Below the pieces are notes generated by a model. The model worked only from the letters and a program-made list of their open reading frames with translations, ran no database searches and was not told the origin of the DNA. Shown one piece after another: positions 1-7,938 of a stretch of DNA of 28,260 nt (the first letter of the stretch is position 1; every line of letters begins with the position of its first letter). Location of the stretch: positions 1 through 28,260 of the IMG/VR virus record IMGVR_UViG_3300050821_003433, one strand, 5' to 3'. The stretch comes from a virus. The position numbers and the translations under genes are program-made.

Positions 1-483
1 CATGATGCCCGTTACGGAGGAGCAAACGGCGAAGATCACACTGACGGAATTGGCTATATCGACTCGGCATCTGCTCCGAACAATATAACTATCGACCATT
101 GCACTGTGACATCCTTCGGCCTTGAGGATGGCATCGCAATGCAGGGGAGCACAACGGGGTACACGAATTGGATAGTTAACAACTGTTATCTAACCGGGTT
201 TGATTACACATACTTTTTGTTTACCGCGCCAACATCTGGAGTTCAGATAACTAATAATGTCATAAGCGGAGACATCGCTTGGACATTCGTTCCTTCCTCA
301 GCGCAGAACGCTTGGTTCACGGGACGACCGAACGGCAACATATGGTCAAACAACACCCTAAGAATTAACCCCGGCGACACGGATGTCGCGTTCATCCAAG
401 GAAGCTATGTCCATTATACATCTAGCCAAAATGGCTACTACATTTATCCGGATGCCAGCTATCACGCGACGGACTTTACATGA
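1..483 (+). CDS. Beta-helix (pectin-lyase-fold) surface protein, C-terminal part
   Basis: The reading frame is open from the first base of the window, so the N-terminus lies outside it; 160 residues are visible. The segment has the short, polar, Asn/Thr/Gly-rich rungs of a right-handed parallel beta-helix (for example NNITIDHCTV and VQITNNVISG). It matches the C-terminal part of the protein encoded at 1412-2476: HTDGIGYI against HTDGPGYL, ITIDHCTV against ILCDHCTI, and the ends YPDASYHATDFT against WPDATLHSTDYTG. Beta-helix proteins in phages are commonly tailspikes or surface depolymerases, but no catalytic residues can be assigned here. The DNA is visibly richer in A and T than the tail genes downstream. 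The stop overlaps the next start (ATGA). That it is a gene is secure; a receptor or depolymerase role is inference. Confidence 0.8.
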   Translation, partial: HDARYGGANGEDHTDGIGYIDSASAPNNITIDHCTVTSFGLEDGIAMQGSTTGYTNWIVNNCYLTGFDYTYFLFTAPTSGVQITNNVISGDIAWTFVPSSAQNAWFTGRPNGNIWSNNTLRINPGDTDVAFIQGSYVHYTSSQNGYYIYPDASYHATDFT

Positions 484-701
484 GGGGCAATCTTGAACCT
501 GGATGGGTTTGTCCTGCCTGCGGCCTGACGCGGGGCGACGACCTCTGCGACCCTTGTTTGGGTCACTTACCCGGCGTGAAGGGTGCCTGTTGCCATCATG
601 GTGACGAAAATGCTTTAGGCTACATCAAGTTTGAGAATGGAACGCGGATCTACTTCAAACTGCATTCTGTTTTCCAATCCAGCACAGGAATGATTGTGTG
701 A
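480..701 (+). CDS. Small Cys-rich putative zinc-binding protein
   Basis: This 73-residue protein is not recognised as a named family. Its N-terminal half has paired cysteines and histidines that could bind zinc: CPAC (residues 11-14), CDPC (23-26) and CCHHG (37-41). The C-terminal half (GYIKFENGTRIYF) looks like a short beta-hairpin. The start overlaps the upstream stop by ATGA, and its own stop overlaps the next start by TGATG, so it is translationally coupled between two structural-type genes. Other tiny Cys-rich genes occur in the window at 7939-8034, 8031-8174 and 26508-26750. A regulatory or structural zinc role is possible but not shown. Confidence 0.7.
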   Translation: MRGNLEPGWVCPACGLTRGDDLCDPCLGHLPGVKGACCHHGDENALGYIKFENGTRIYFKLHSVFQSSTGMIV

Positions 702-1411
702 TGTGGGAAGTCGTACCTTTCTCTGCTGCCGTGACGCCACCACCTCCGCCGCCCGTCCCATGGACGTTTGGCGCCAAAACAGTTGGACCTCGGTCATCAG
801 CAGCGACTAGCGCGTCTATTCCGCTCCCGACCAACTCTGCCGGCGACCTCCTGTTTTTTGTATTCACCACATTGGATGTCTCTAACACTAATGACCCAGG
901 CAATCCCACGCTTCCGGGTGGTTGGACGACAATCGACAGCACAAACCTCCCCGGTAATTTCTCAGCGGATTGCCATGTTACGGTAGCCTACAAGGTTTCA
1001 AATGGCGCTGAAGGAGCGTCGATTAGTGTAAGTTGGTCGCTCTCGCAGCCGTTCGACTTTCTTATGCAGACGATCACTCCTCCTCCAGGCAAGTCGGCAG
1101 TGTTCGATACGTATGCCGCCAACTCTAGCCCAGGCCGGGAAATATCGCATGGGAGTCCAACCCTATCCGGTCTCGTTACTGCACAAGATTTGCTACTAGA
1201 TGTGTGGGTCGATGCGGGAGGTCAGAATCCGTACTCACTCGATCCGCTTATGACTCTTGTCTATCTGGAGAATCAGGGAGCAGGTAATACTGGAAACATA
1301 ACTGTCGGAACAATCAACGTTCTAAGCAGCACATCCGCTCTATCATATACAGAAACTGCAGGAGGTCTGGCCGTGTTCAGATCGCTCGCTGTTGCGTACA
1401 AGGCGGTCTAG
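701..1411 (+). CDS. Beta-sandwich phage surface protein
   Basis: This 236-residue protein begins at the ATG that overlaps the upstream TGA (TGATG); an in-frame GTG at 698 would add one residue. After a short poly-Pro stretch (PPPPPPVPW, about residues 16-24) comes a Ser/Thr-rich beta-sandwich. It has the pattern NSAGDLLFFVFTTLD, then PGGWTTIDS, then VAYKVSNGAEG, which is typical of small immunoglobulin/fibronectin-like domains attached to phage tail proteins. The first ~240 residues of the repeat protein at 2483 have the same overall design (NGDLILGGLCD, VVAEFSGG), so the two are probably distant paralogues. It sits between two beta-helix genes. A role in the virion as an adhesion or decoration protein is inferred. 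Confidence 0.75.
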   Translation: MWEVVPFSAAVTPPPPPPVPWTFGAKTVGPRSSAATSASIPLPTNSAGDLLFFVFTTLDVSNTNDPGNPTLPGGWTTIDSTNLPGNFSADCHVTVAYKVSNGAEGASISVSWSLSQPFDFLMQTITPPPGKSAVFDTYAANSSPGREISHGSPTLSGLVTAQDLLLDVWVDAGGQNPYSLDPLMTLVYLENQGAGNTGNITVGTINVLSSTSALSYTETAGGLAVFRSLAVAYKAV

Positions 1412-2476
1412 ATGTTTTTAACGAAACCATTAGCTCGGATATTTCCGCTACCTCCTCCTCTTGACAATTTTCCGGGCCGACCAACTAATCCAGTCGGATT
1501 TGCTGCTGCGCCCGGTTATCCAGGGAGCTTGACTCCATCTAGCGGTCCATTCACCAGTGGATCACCCGGTAACCCGACAATCGTTTCGTTCAAAGATTTC
1601 GATGCCGGCGTCAGCAGCACGAATATCAATGCAGACTGGATTACATTCGTTGGTTGCCGGTTCCAGAGTAACGCCATAAGCGCCAATAATGTGTCATCTG
1701 GCGGCACGGGCTGCCGCAACATCATATTCTCTTACTGCAGCTTTACTCCGCGAGCAGCATTATACACGGGTCCGCCTGGACTGGCGTGGCCATCGGCTGG
1801 CGCCGGTTTGCAAACTACGACGTTTGTCAATGACGTGAACTGTGTCAACGGAGTTTTAGGCTATCAGTACGGATTTGATTGTCACAATCTAACCGACGGA
1901 CCTATTACGTGGGACCATTGTGATTTATGGGGCTACGGTAACGCCATCAACTTTATCGGCCATACCGCACAGATGACGATGCAGGATTGCTGGATTCACG
2001 ACTGCGCGAACGCTGCTCCGCAGGGCTACCACACCGATGGTCCGGGATATCTGAATGGCGGAACTCCTCCACAGAACATCCTTTGCGATCACTGCACCAT
2101 AGCCTCGATTGGCAATACGAACGCGTGGGCCTTTCAAGCAGCAACGTCAGCCTATGTTAATATCAAAGTTCGCCGAAGCTTCTTCTCCGGGATGAATGTC
2201 TGCGTCGAGATGTGTCGCGACGTGTTATCTTCGACCGGACTGGAGTTCACCGACAACATCTTCGGCACCGATCTGCCATGGGTCAATGGACCAATAGGCG
2301 GCGCATCCATGTTTATATCGAACGGCTTTCCGGTCAACGTCTGGAGACGGAATACGTTAAGGGTACTTCCCGGCACGTCTACGATTGCAGGCCAACAATT
2401 CTCTTGGGTACCCACTGACGACGGAAAGTACGTGTGGCCGGACGCCACATTGCACTCGACTGACTATACGGGATGA
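1412..2476 (+). CDS. Beta-helix (pectin-lyase-fold) tailspike-like protein
   Basis: This 354-residue protein starts at the ATG immediately after the upstream TAG, with AAGG a short distance before it. After a Pro-rich N-terminus (residues 12-45) it runs as a series of parallel beta-helix rungs (WITFVGCRF, NIIFSYCSF, PITWDHCDLWG, MTMQDCWIHD, ILCDHCTIAS, LEFTDNIFG). It carries many cysteines in equivalent rung positions. The C-terminal ~160 residues are paralogous to the truncated gene at the window start. Proteins of this fold bind or cleave host surface polysaccharide in other phages; no catalytic centre is recognisable here. It may be a spike or a decoration on the capsid or neck, because it lies upstream of the neck and sheath genes rather than with the distal fibres. 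Confidence 0.8.
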   Translation: MFLTKPLARIFPLPPPLDNFPGRPTNPVGFAAAPGYPGSLTPSSGPFTSGSPGNPTIVSFKDFDAGVSSTNINADWITFVGCRFQSNAISANNVSSGGTGCRNIIFSYCSFTPRAALYTGPPGLAWPSAGAGLQTTTFVNDVNCVNGVLGYQYGFDCHNLTDGPITWDHCDLWGYGNAINFIGHTAQMTMQDCWIHDCANAAPQGYHTDGPGYLNGGTPPQNILCDHCTIASIGNTNAWAFQAATSAYVNIKVRRSFFSGMNVCVEMCRDVLSSTGLEFTDNIFGTDLPWVNGPIGGASMFISNGFPVNVWRRNTLRVLPGTSTIAGQQFSWVPTDDGKYVWPDATLHSTDYTG

Positions 2477-2482
2477 TGGGTT

Positions 2483-5400
2483 GTGGCCTGGGCACTCGTT
2501 CAAAATGCCGCGATGATCAACCAGACGGTCATTACTCCGACCGTTGCGGTGACGAACCCTATTGCCTCGGGCAATCTCTACTGCGGCGCGGTGATCTATA
2601 ACTCTACCGAAACCCTAAATTCTATCACGGATGACAAGTCCAACACATACAACATCAAGAACACCACCACGCAGACAACTGATCTAGTCAAAATCAGCAA
2701 TTTCGTTCTTGGTAATATTACGAATGGCCCTAAAACCATAACTTTCCATTTCAGCGCAGCAACCGACTCTGCTGCGGTTGTCGCTGAGTTCTCCGGGGGG
2801 CTGGCCGCCAGCGATCCGAGCGACGGATCGACCGGCCAACAGCAAACCAACGTTGCAGCCGGTGCGAATAATGTAACCACGGGTACTTTCGTCCCTACGA
2901 CCAATGGCGACCTCATTCTAGGCGGTTTGTGCGACCCTAACACTGTAACTGCCTGCACCGTTGGCACCAGCCCGAACGCTTTCACGAACGTCAATACCGC
3001 CAGCAACTCGACCAACCTCGCGGGTTTGCGGCTGGAATACTTTGTCCAGACGACCGCAGCCTCAATTGCGGCGACGGGCGGCATTGCGGCGAACGGCGAC
3101 GACGCCGTCAGCAACGTCGTCGCTTTCAAGCCTGCAACTGGTGCTGCGACGACGGTCGGCTGGGGCTTTGATCCTGGCCTTCCGACGGTCCTAAAACGAC
3201 CCACGCGTCGTGATGCCGCGCCATGGAATAGCATCTCGCGGGTTGAAGAGGAGACGCCTCCGAGCCCGTGGCTTAATGTGGGCTGGGAGATTCAGCCGCC
3301 GCAACCGCCACACCCGCGCCCAGAAAAGTTCGGGGCAACAATCGGAGGCGATCCAGGGACCGAATTCACGGAAATCCGGTGGCAAAACTCTGGCTGGGAA
3401 ATTCAATCGGTCCAGCCCGCAAACCCGGCCACGACGAATCTCTCGCGCAGCAATCGTCTAGCCGCGTCATCATTTGCGCGAGGTGATGACGGTACGGAAT
3501 TTCCACAGGTCCAATGGTTCAATGCCGGCGGAGAGATCCAGCCATTTCAGCCGCCGAATCCGGCGACGACGAATATATCTCGGAACAATCGCCGATGGGC
3601 GGCGCTGGTCAACGGCGACGACGCATCTGGCGATGAATCTGCGACTACCAATTGGAGAAACTTCGGTTTTGAAATCCAGTCGGTCCAACCGCCGAATCCG
3701 ACCACCACGAATATATCTCTCAACAATCGGCGCGCTGCCACATTGGCGCAGGGCGATGGCGGTTTCTATCAGCCGATAGTGCCTCAAGTTCAGGTGATAA
3801 ACTGGGGATTTGATGCGCAGCCGATCCAGCCTCCGCGATTCCGGTTGCAGCGCTGGGCATCCATCGTCGATGGAGATGACGCATCCGGCGATGAAACGGC
3901 GACTGTCAACTGGATAAATTCCGGGTGGGAGACTCAGTCGGTCCAACCGCCAAAATTGCGACTTCAAAGATGGGCGTCGTTCGTCAACGGAGACGATGCG
4001 TCTGGCGAAGACAGCCCGCTTGTCAACTGGTTCAATGTTGGGGGTGAGGTCCAACATCCTCAGCCGCCGCATCCTCGTCGAGAGAGATCGGGCGCGGTCG
4101 CTCCGCTGTCGAATGTCGAGTCGGTCTTTGTCCCGCCTGTCGTGACTGCGCCGAGCCTCTTTGACAGCGTCCTACCTACTCTCAAAATACGATGGGGAAA
4201 CAGAGCCGAAGCGGCTGGAGGTGATACGCAATTTGTCGCCTTTGACATGCAACCATGGCAGGAGCCGCAGAGCGTCCAACCGCCGCATCCGCGCAGGGAA
4301 CGCAGCGGGTCAATTCAGCGCGGCGATGATGGGATTGAAAACATCATCCCGCAGGTAGCGATTATCTACAACTGGGGCTTTGAGCCTGTCTTTCCGCCAT
4401 CAAAAGCACGGCCGACCTACTTCTCCGGGGCTGTAGCTAAGGGCGATGATGGGATTGAGCTGACACCTATCAACTGGCTCAATTCGGGGTCGGAAATTCA
4501 GAGCATCCAGCCGCCACATCGGCGACCGGAACGTTCAGGAGCGCTGGCTAAAGGTGATGAGGGAGTCGAGAATCCCTACGTTTTTGTTGCATCGACGGTC
4601 GTTCAGTGGGGTTTCGACGGGGTATGGCCTCAACCTCCGCACCCTCGGCCGGAACGTTCAGGAGCAATTCAACGCGGAGATGATGGCACTGAGAATCCGT
4701 TCATCTTCATCGCGCCGCCGGTTATATCGTGGGGGTTCGATGCACAAGCGGTCCAGCCGCCGCGCCTGCGATGGGAACGCCGCGGCTCTGGACTGGGAGG
4801 CAAGATCGGGTTCACGGTCCCTGCGCAGTGGTTCAATTATGGTTGGGAAATCCAACCGCCGCAGCCGCCGCATCCTAAGCCTGAACGCAATGGCGCGATC
4901 ATGCGCGGCGATGACGGGACGGAAAACCCTATTCCGGTCATCTTACCGCCGACGATCGTCAACTGGGGCTACGACGGGGTTTGGCCGCAGCCGCCGCGCG
5001 CACCCAAGATTAGGCAGCGGGGCTCCGGTGCTAGAGGCCAATCATCGTTTGGTATCCTCCCGAACTTCGTCACCTGGGGCGGCGAGGTGCAATGCTTCCA
5101 GCCGCCGCACCCCCGGCCCGAGAAATCGGGCTCAATCGCCAAGGGCGACGAGGGGATTGAGAACCGCTTCATCTTCGTTCCGATCCAAGTCATCAACTGG
5201 GGTTACGACGGAGTCTGGCCGCAGCCGCCTCACCCTCGACCGGAAAAGTCAGGATCGATCCAGAGAGGCGATGAGGGGATCGAATCTACCTACATCTTTG
5301 TACCACCGACAATTGTGCTGCGTGGATATGAGGGAGTTTGGCCGCAACCACCGCATCCACGGAGGGAAAAAGCGGGCGCAATCATGCCGATCGAGCCCGG

Positions 5401-5758
5401 CATTGAATCAACGTATGTTTTCGTCCCGCCGACGATCGTCAATTGGGGCTTTGATGGAGTCTATCCGCAGCCGCCACATCCCAGACCTGAAAGGGGAGAG
5501 GCAATCTGCGGCAGCGTCGATTTTGAATTTAGCGATAGCTTCCCTTGGCTCACCCTATTCCAGGAGCCGCCGCTCCGTCATCTCAGGTGGGAGAAGTCCG
5601 GTGGCATCATGCCGATCGAACCGGGAATTGAGGCGACCTACATCTTTGTGCAACGAAGAGGAGTCTTCTACGCTAAATCGACCATCACGTCGGCAACAGG
5701 CCAGACTGTGATAAGCAGGGCCAAGACGCAGACGATCGTAAAGGGCGAACCGGCATGA
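2483..5758 (+). CDS. Giant Trp/Pro repeat protein with N-terminal beta-sandwich
   Basis: This 1091-residue protein is of unknown function. The only upstream start in frame that keeps the N-terminal domain is GTG at 2483, preceded by GGG. Residues 1 to ~225 form a Ser/Thr/Asn-rich beta-sandwich similar in design to the protein at 701-1411. From about residue 227 to 1056 there are about 20 imperfect repeats of 37-47 residues built around NWGFDGVWPQPPHPRPERSG followed by an acidic turn such as RGDDGTEN. The C-terminal ~35 residues (from YAKSTITSATGQ) leave the repeat pattern. There is no signal peptide or membrane segment. It is coupled to the next gene by ATGA. An elongated virion fibre is the simplest idea, but this is inference only. 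Confidence 0.85.
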   Translation: MAWALVQNAAMINQTVITPTVAVTNPIASGNLYCGAVIYNSTETLNSITDDKSNTYNIKNTTTQTTDLVKISNFVLGNITNGPKTITFHFSAATDSAAVVAEFSGGLAASDPSDGSTGQQQTNVAAGANNVTTGTFVPTTNGDLILGGLCDPNTVTACTVGTSPNAFTNVNTASNSTNLAGLRLEYFVQTTAASIAATGGIAANGDDAVSNVVAFKPATGAATTVGWGFDPGLPTVLKRPTRRDAAPWNSISRVEEETPPSPWLNVGWEIQPPQPPHPRPEKFGATIGGDPGTEFTEIRWQNSGWEIQSVQPANPATTNLSRSNRLAASSFARGDDGTEFPQVQWFNAGGEIQPFQPPNPATTNISRNNRRWAALVNGDDASGDESATTNWRNFGFEIQSVQPPNPTTTNISLNNRRAATLAQGDGGFYQPIVPQVQVINWGFDAQPIQPPRFRLQRWASIVDGDDASGDETATVNWINSGWETQSVQPPKLRLQRWASFVNGDDASGEDSPLVNWFNVGGEVQHPQPPHPRRERSGAVAPLSNVESVFVPPVVTAPSLFDSVLPTLKIRWGNRAEAAGGDTQFVAFDMQPWQEPQSVQPPHPRRERSGSIQRGDDGIENIIPQVAIIYNWGFEPVFPPSKARPTYFSGAVAKGDDGIELTPINWLNSGSEIQSIQPPHRRPERSGALAKGDEGVENPYVFVASTVVQWGFDGVWPQPPHPRPERSGAIQRGDDGTENPFIFIAPPVISWGFDAQAVQPPRLRWERRGSGLGGKIGFTVPAQWFNYGWEIQPPQPPHPKPERNGAIMRGDDGTENPIPVILPPTIVNWGYDGVWPQPPRAPKIRQRGSGARGQSSFGILPNFVTWGGEVQCFQPPHPRPEKSGSIAKGDEGIENRFIFVPIQVINWGYDGVWPQPPHPRPEKSGSIQRGDEGIESTYIFVPPTIVLRGYEGVWPQPPHPRREKAGAIMPIEPGIESTYVFVPPTIVNWGFDGVYPQPPHPRPERGEAICGSVDFEFSDSFPWLTLFQEPPLRHLRWEKSGGIMPIEPGIEATYIFVQRRGVFYAKSTITSATGQTVISRAKTQTIVKGEPA
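3161..5650 (+). repeat. About 20 tandem 37-47-codon repeats inside the 1091-aa protein
   Basis: The repeat is seen in protein rather than as exact DNA copies. Each unit has W-G-[FYW]-[DE], then a QPP core (QPPHPRPERSG, QPPNPATTN or QPPRLRWER), then a Gly/Asp-rich turn (GDDG, GDEG, GDDASGDE or IEPGIE). QPP cores at codons starting 3302, 3413, 3548, 3686, 3827, 3944 and 4061 give spacings of 37, 45, 46, 47, 39 and 39 codons. Early units are of the PNPATTN type and later ones mostly PHPRPER. The distribution suggests local duplication followed by divergence. Confidence 0.85.
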
Positions 5759-6093
5759 GCCTACCGAGCAGCACGCAGGTCATTGTCAGGGGAGCAACTG
5801 TCCAGTTCGTGACGACGTTCTACGATGTGAATAACGTTGTCACGCAGCCCGACAATGCAAAAATCAATATCCAGCCGTCGCAGCCGACCGGGGCATCTCC
5901 GGTGACGATCGCAATGACGCCGCCCACTCTTCCGGCGGTGACGTGGACCGCACTCTGGGACACGCGAGGCATCACCGCCCCGCAAACCATCTATTGGTCG
6001 ATCCATACGGGTGTCACCGATCCGATCCCGGTGACGGCCGAGGATGGCTATTTCAACCTGTCGGCCAACCCGGCCAATCTGGTGACCTTCTGA
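5755..6093 (+). CDS. Small beta-sandwich structural protein
   Basis: This 112-residue protein starts at the ATG overlapping the stop of the repeat protein (ATGA). The pattern of alternating hydrophobic strands (VIVRGATVQFVTTFYD, then AKINIQPSQPTG, then VTWTALWDTRG, ending AEDGYFNLSAN) looks like one immunoglobulin-like fold. No catalytic motif or signal peptide is visible. It is coupled to the next gene by TGATG. Small Ig-like proteins of this size are frequent in phage structural regions; the exact place in the virion cannot be told. Confidence 0.75.
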   Translation: MSLPSSTQVIVRGATVQFVTTFYDVNNVVTQPDNAKINIQPSQPTGASPVTIAMTPPTLPAVTWTALWDTRGITAPQTIYWSIHTGVTDPIPVTAEDGYFNLSANPANLVTF

Positions 6094-6476
6094 TGAATCT
6101 CCATAGCATCGTCGGCCCGGCAATCAGCGCGGTGAACCCGAGCATCGTTGTCGCGATCCAGGTCAATCAGGGCTATACGACGGCCGCTGACGGGACGCGA
6201 ACTCCGACCCTGGCGCCAGCGGTCAATGCGGTGGTGCAACTCCAGCCGCTGACCTACCGCGACATCCAGCAGCTCGACGGGCTCAACCTGCAGGGCATCC
6301 GCAAGGCGATCTACATCAATGGCGAGATTGATGGGCTGGTGCGGGTGAGCAACAACGGCGGCGACGTCGTCACGTTCCCAGACGGCTCAGTGTGGCTTGT
6401 AGCCCTCATCCTTGAAGGATTCAGCTTAACTGCGGGTTGGTGCAAAGCGGCAATCCAACTTCAGAACGGAAATTGA
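6093..6476 (+). CDS. Conserved phage structural protein, possible head-tail joining role
   Basis: This 127-residue protein begins at the ATG overlapping the preceding TGA (TGATG); the frame is open further upstream, but that part is a shadow of the previous gene. The sequence MNLHSIVGPAISAVNP, then GYTTAADGTRTPTLAP, LTYRDIQQLDGLNLQG, IYINGEIDGLVR and FPDGSVWLVALI resembles a conserved small protein found next to neck and tail genes in proteobacterial myophages, from memory of the family rather than a search. It lies in the expected place ahead of the neck protein and sheath, interrupted by small accessory genes. Head completion or head-tail joining is inferred. Confidence 0.75.
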   Translation: MNLHSIVGPAISAVNPSIVVAIQVNQGYTTAADGTRTPTLAPAVNAVVQLQPLTYRDIQQLDGLNLQGIRKAIYINGEIDGLVRVSNNGGDVVTFPDGSVWLVALILEGFSLTAGWCKAAIQLQNGN

Positions 6477-6510
6477 CACCGAATCGCCTAAGATGCCCCA
6501 ATTCGTCTTT

Positions 6511-6517
6511 GAGGAGG
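6511..6517 (+). promoter_or_regulatory. Strong ribosome binding site deciding a GTG start
   Basis: GAGGAGG lies 7 bases before GTG at 6525 and supports that codon as the start of the small membrane protein. Confidence 0.75.
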
Positions 6518-6524
6518 CGGGGCG

Positions 6525-6716
6525 GTGATTTCGACGATGGTTACGTTTGCCTTGATGGGGGTGTTGCTTGAGGTCGTCGGTATTTTTCTGATTACTTCGT
6601 CGAAACGCGACACTTTTGGTGCGTGGGTAATGACTTTGGGCGGCGCGCTCGTGATCGTGGCCTGCGTCTTGCTTCTCATCATCGTGTACACCGACCCGGC
6701 ATCGAGCGTTGCATGA
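6525..6716 (+). CDS. Small two-helix membrane protein
   Basis: This 63-residue protein starts with GTG behind a strong GAGGAGG site. It has two predicted membrane helices, about residues 3-24 (TMVTFALMGVLLEVVGIFLI) and 34-57 (WVMTLGGALVIVACVLLLII), joined by a short polar turn SSKRDTFG. It is coupled to the next small gene by ATGA. Its position between structural genes, and the secreted protein two genes downstream, suggest a small membrane/secreted accessory group. A holin or superinfection role is possible, but nothing in the sequence picks one. Confidence 0.7.
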   Translation: MISTMVTFALMGVLLEVVGIFLITSSKRDTFGAWVMTLGGALVIVACVLLLIIVYTDPASSVA

Positions 6717-6901
6717 TCCCTGGCGATGTAGAACCGATTGGCCACATTTCGCCATTGCCACGGATCGAATTGCATTCCCGGCAGCAGCCCTATGACGGGC
6801 CGGCGCTTCCGGTGGAAGCTATGAGCATTTCCGAGAAACAGCGCATCTGGGCCGCCGTAGTCGCGACCGCAGAAGGCACCAATGTGGAGTCCGAATCGTG
6901 A
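6713..6901 (+). CDS. Small hypothetical protein
   Basis: This 62-residue protein starts at the ATG overlapping the upstream stop (ATGA); the frame is open further upstream, but that part is a shadow. The N-terminal half is Pro/His-rich (IPGDVEPIGHISPLPRIELH) and the C-terminal half is a short helix (MSISEKQRIWAAVVATAEG). No known domain or motif is recognised. The stop overlaps the GTG start of the next gene, so it is part of a coupled set. Confidence 0.5.
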   Translation: MIPGDVEPIGHISPLPRIELHSRQQPYDGPALPVEAMSISEKQRIWAAVVATAEGTNVESES

Positions 6902-7335
6902 GACACATTCTTTTTCTATGTGCCGCACTAATTCTACTCGTGATTTATGAGGTCGACGCTTTCTCCCACGTCCCCGGCGAAGAACACCACATCAGTGATC
7001 AGAGGCGAGCCGAACTCAACGAATGGTTCAACACTGTCAAATCGGGCCGAGGTCCGTGCTGCTCAAACGGTGACGGTGATGTCGTCTCCGACTCTGATTG
7101 GGTTTCGCAGGACAAGCCGGGCAGCCATTATCGCGTCAAACTGCCCTATGACGGCAATTCTCTGATATCGAATCGTTTCATGACCGAGGGAAAGAACTAC
7201 GACTGGAAGTGGGTGGACGTGCCCGACGACGCGGTTGTGACGCAGCCAAACCTCTATGGTAGGACCATGGTCTGGCCAGTCATGGGAGAAGGGTCGAAGA
7301 TGATCCGATGCTTCATGCCTGGGAGCATGACTTGA
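6898..7335 (+). CDS. Secreted/periplasmic hypothetical protein with GPCCSNGDGD motif
   Basis: This 145-residue protein starts with GTG overlapping the upstream stop (GTGA). Residues 1-21 look like a signal peptide (RHILFLCAALILLVIYEVDA), followed by a soluble domain beginning FSHVPGEEHHISDQRR. Within it are GRGPCCSNGDGD and DSDWVSQDKPG, then Trp/Asp-rich segments and a single later cysteine (MIRCFMPGS). The GPCC-x-x-GDG pattern is one I associate with small exported hypothetical proteins of Rhizobiales and their phages, without a known function. The Asp-rich turn could bind a metal. It is placed among structural genes and may be an accessory host-modifying gene. Confidence 0.7.
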   Translation: MRHILFLCAALILLVIYEVDAFSHVPGEEHHISDQRRAELNEWFNTVKSGRGPCCSNGDGDVVSDSDWVSQDKPGSHYRVKLPYDGNSLISNRFMTEGKNYDWKWVDVPDDAVVTQPNLYGRTMVWPVMGEGSKMIRCFMPGSMT

Positions 7336-7346
7336 GGTCTTACGAA

Positions 7347-7928
7347 ATGAAACTGTTCAAGAGCACGCTGCTATTGCTGGTCACGCTGGCGCTGTGTTTG
7401 GTCCTTCGTGGTGCCGACGCGCAGCAACCCGGTATCCCTGCGGCGGCGGTCGGCTACTGCCAGATCCCTGCGGCCTCGACCACCTCGGCGGTGGGCTTCT
7501 CGGCCTGTGTGGCGGCATCCTTCACCGGCACGTGCTCCGGATCGACCATCACAGCATCCGCAGTGACCGGCGACATCGGCGTGGGTTGGCCGCTGTCGGG
7601 CACGGGAATCACGGCCGGCACCTACGTCCTGGCGCTGGGGACGAGCACGGGCGGTGCGGGAACGCTTGTCGCTTCGCAGTCCTGCACCTCGTCCGGGGCA
7701 TCCTTGACGACTGTCGGCCCGCCGAACGGCGCGAACATGGTCTATCTGCAAGCCGAGGCGCAGAACGCTCGCTGGCGAGATGACGGGGCGAGCCCGACGA
7801 CCACGGTCGGCATGCTGCTTCTGACCACGCAGAATCCGACAGTCTACAACGGACCGATCCAGTTCTGGAAAGTCATCAACGCGACTGCCGGAACGATCAT
7901 CGACGCGTCGTTCTACCACTCGCCGTAA
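7347..7928 (+). CDS. Secreted phage surface protein with recurrent beta domain
   Basis: This 193-residue protein starts at ATG 7347 (TGAGG lies upstream), giving a clear signal peptide (residues 1-25, LLLLVTLALCLVLRGADAQ). Residues ~59-121 are a copy of the Gly/Thr-rich beta domain also seen in the neck, sheath and baseplate J proteins (GSTITASAVTGDIGVGWPLS, GTGITAGTY, LGTSTGGAGT), here with extra cysteines. The C-terminal ~65 residues (VYLQAEAQNARWRDDGASPT, then VYNGPIQFWKVI) match a small beta domain typical of phage virion proteins. A secreted protein made from virion domains is unusual; it could coat the virion after lysis or act on the host surface. Confidence 0.75.
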   Translation: MKLFKSTLLLLVTLALCLVLRGADAQQPGIPAAAVGYCQIPAASTTSAVGFSACVAASFTGTCSGSTITASAVTGDIGVGWPLSGTGITAGTYVLALGTSTGGAGTLVASQSCTSSGASLTTVGPPNGANMVYLQAEAQNARWRDDGASPTTTVGMLLLTTQNPTVYNGPIQFWKVINATAGTIIDASFYHSP

Positions 7929-7938
7929 AGACTACTTG

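Noticed and set aside
2596-3234. 212-codon minus-strand open frame
   Set aside because: It lies antisense to the N-terminal domain of the repeat protein and lacks a ribosome site or domain pattern.
3161-5650. CRISPR array
   Set aside because: The repeats are coding, imperfect and of 37-47 codons; there are no short identical DNA repeats with unique spacers.
4554-5711. 385-codon plus-strand open frame inside the repeat protein gene
   Set aside because: It is Arg/Ser-rich and low in complexity, caused by the repeat DNA read in another frame; the 1091-codon frame has the ordered repeats.
1-6093. Diversity-generating retroelement affecting the surface proteins
   Set aside because: No reverse transcriptase gene or template/variable repeat pair was seen in the window.
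6473-6501. TTGACA hexamer as a possible -35 box
   Set aside because: No acceptable -10 box occurs at 16-18 bases; the TAAGAT-like hexamer is only 10 bases away.
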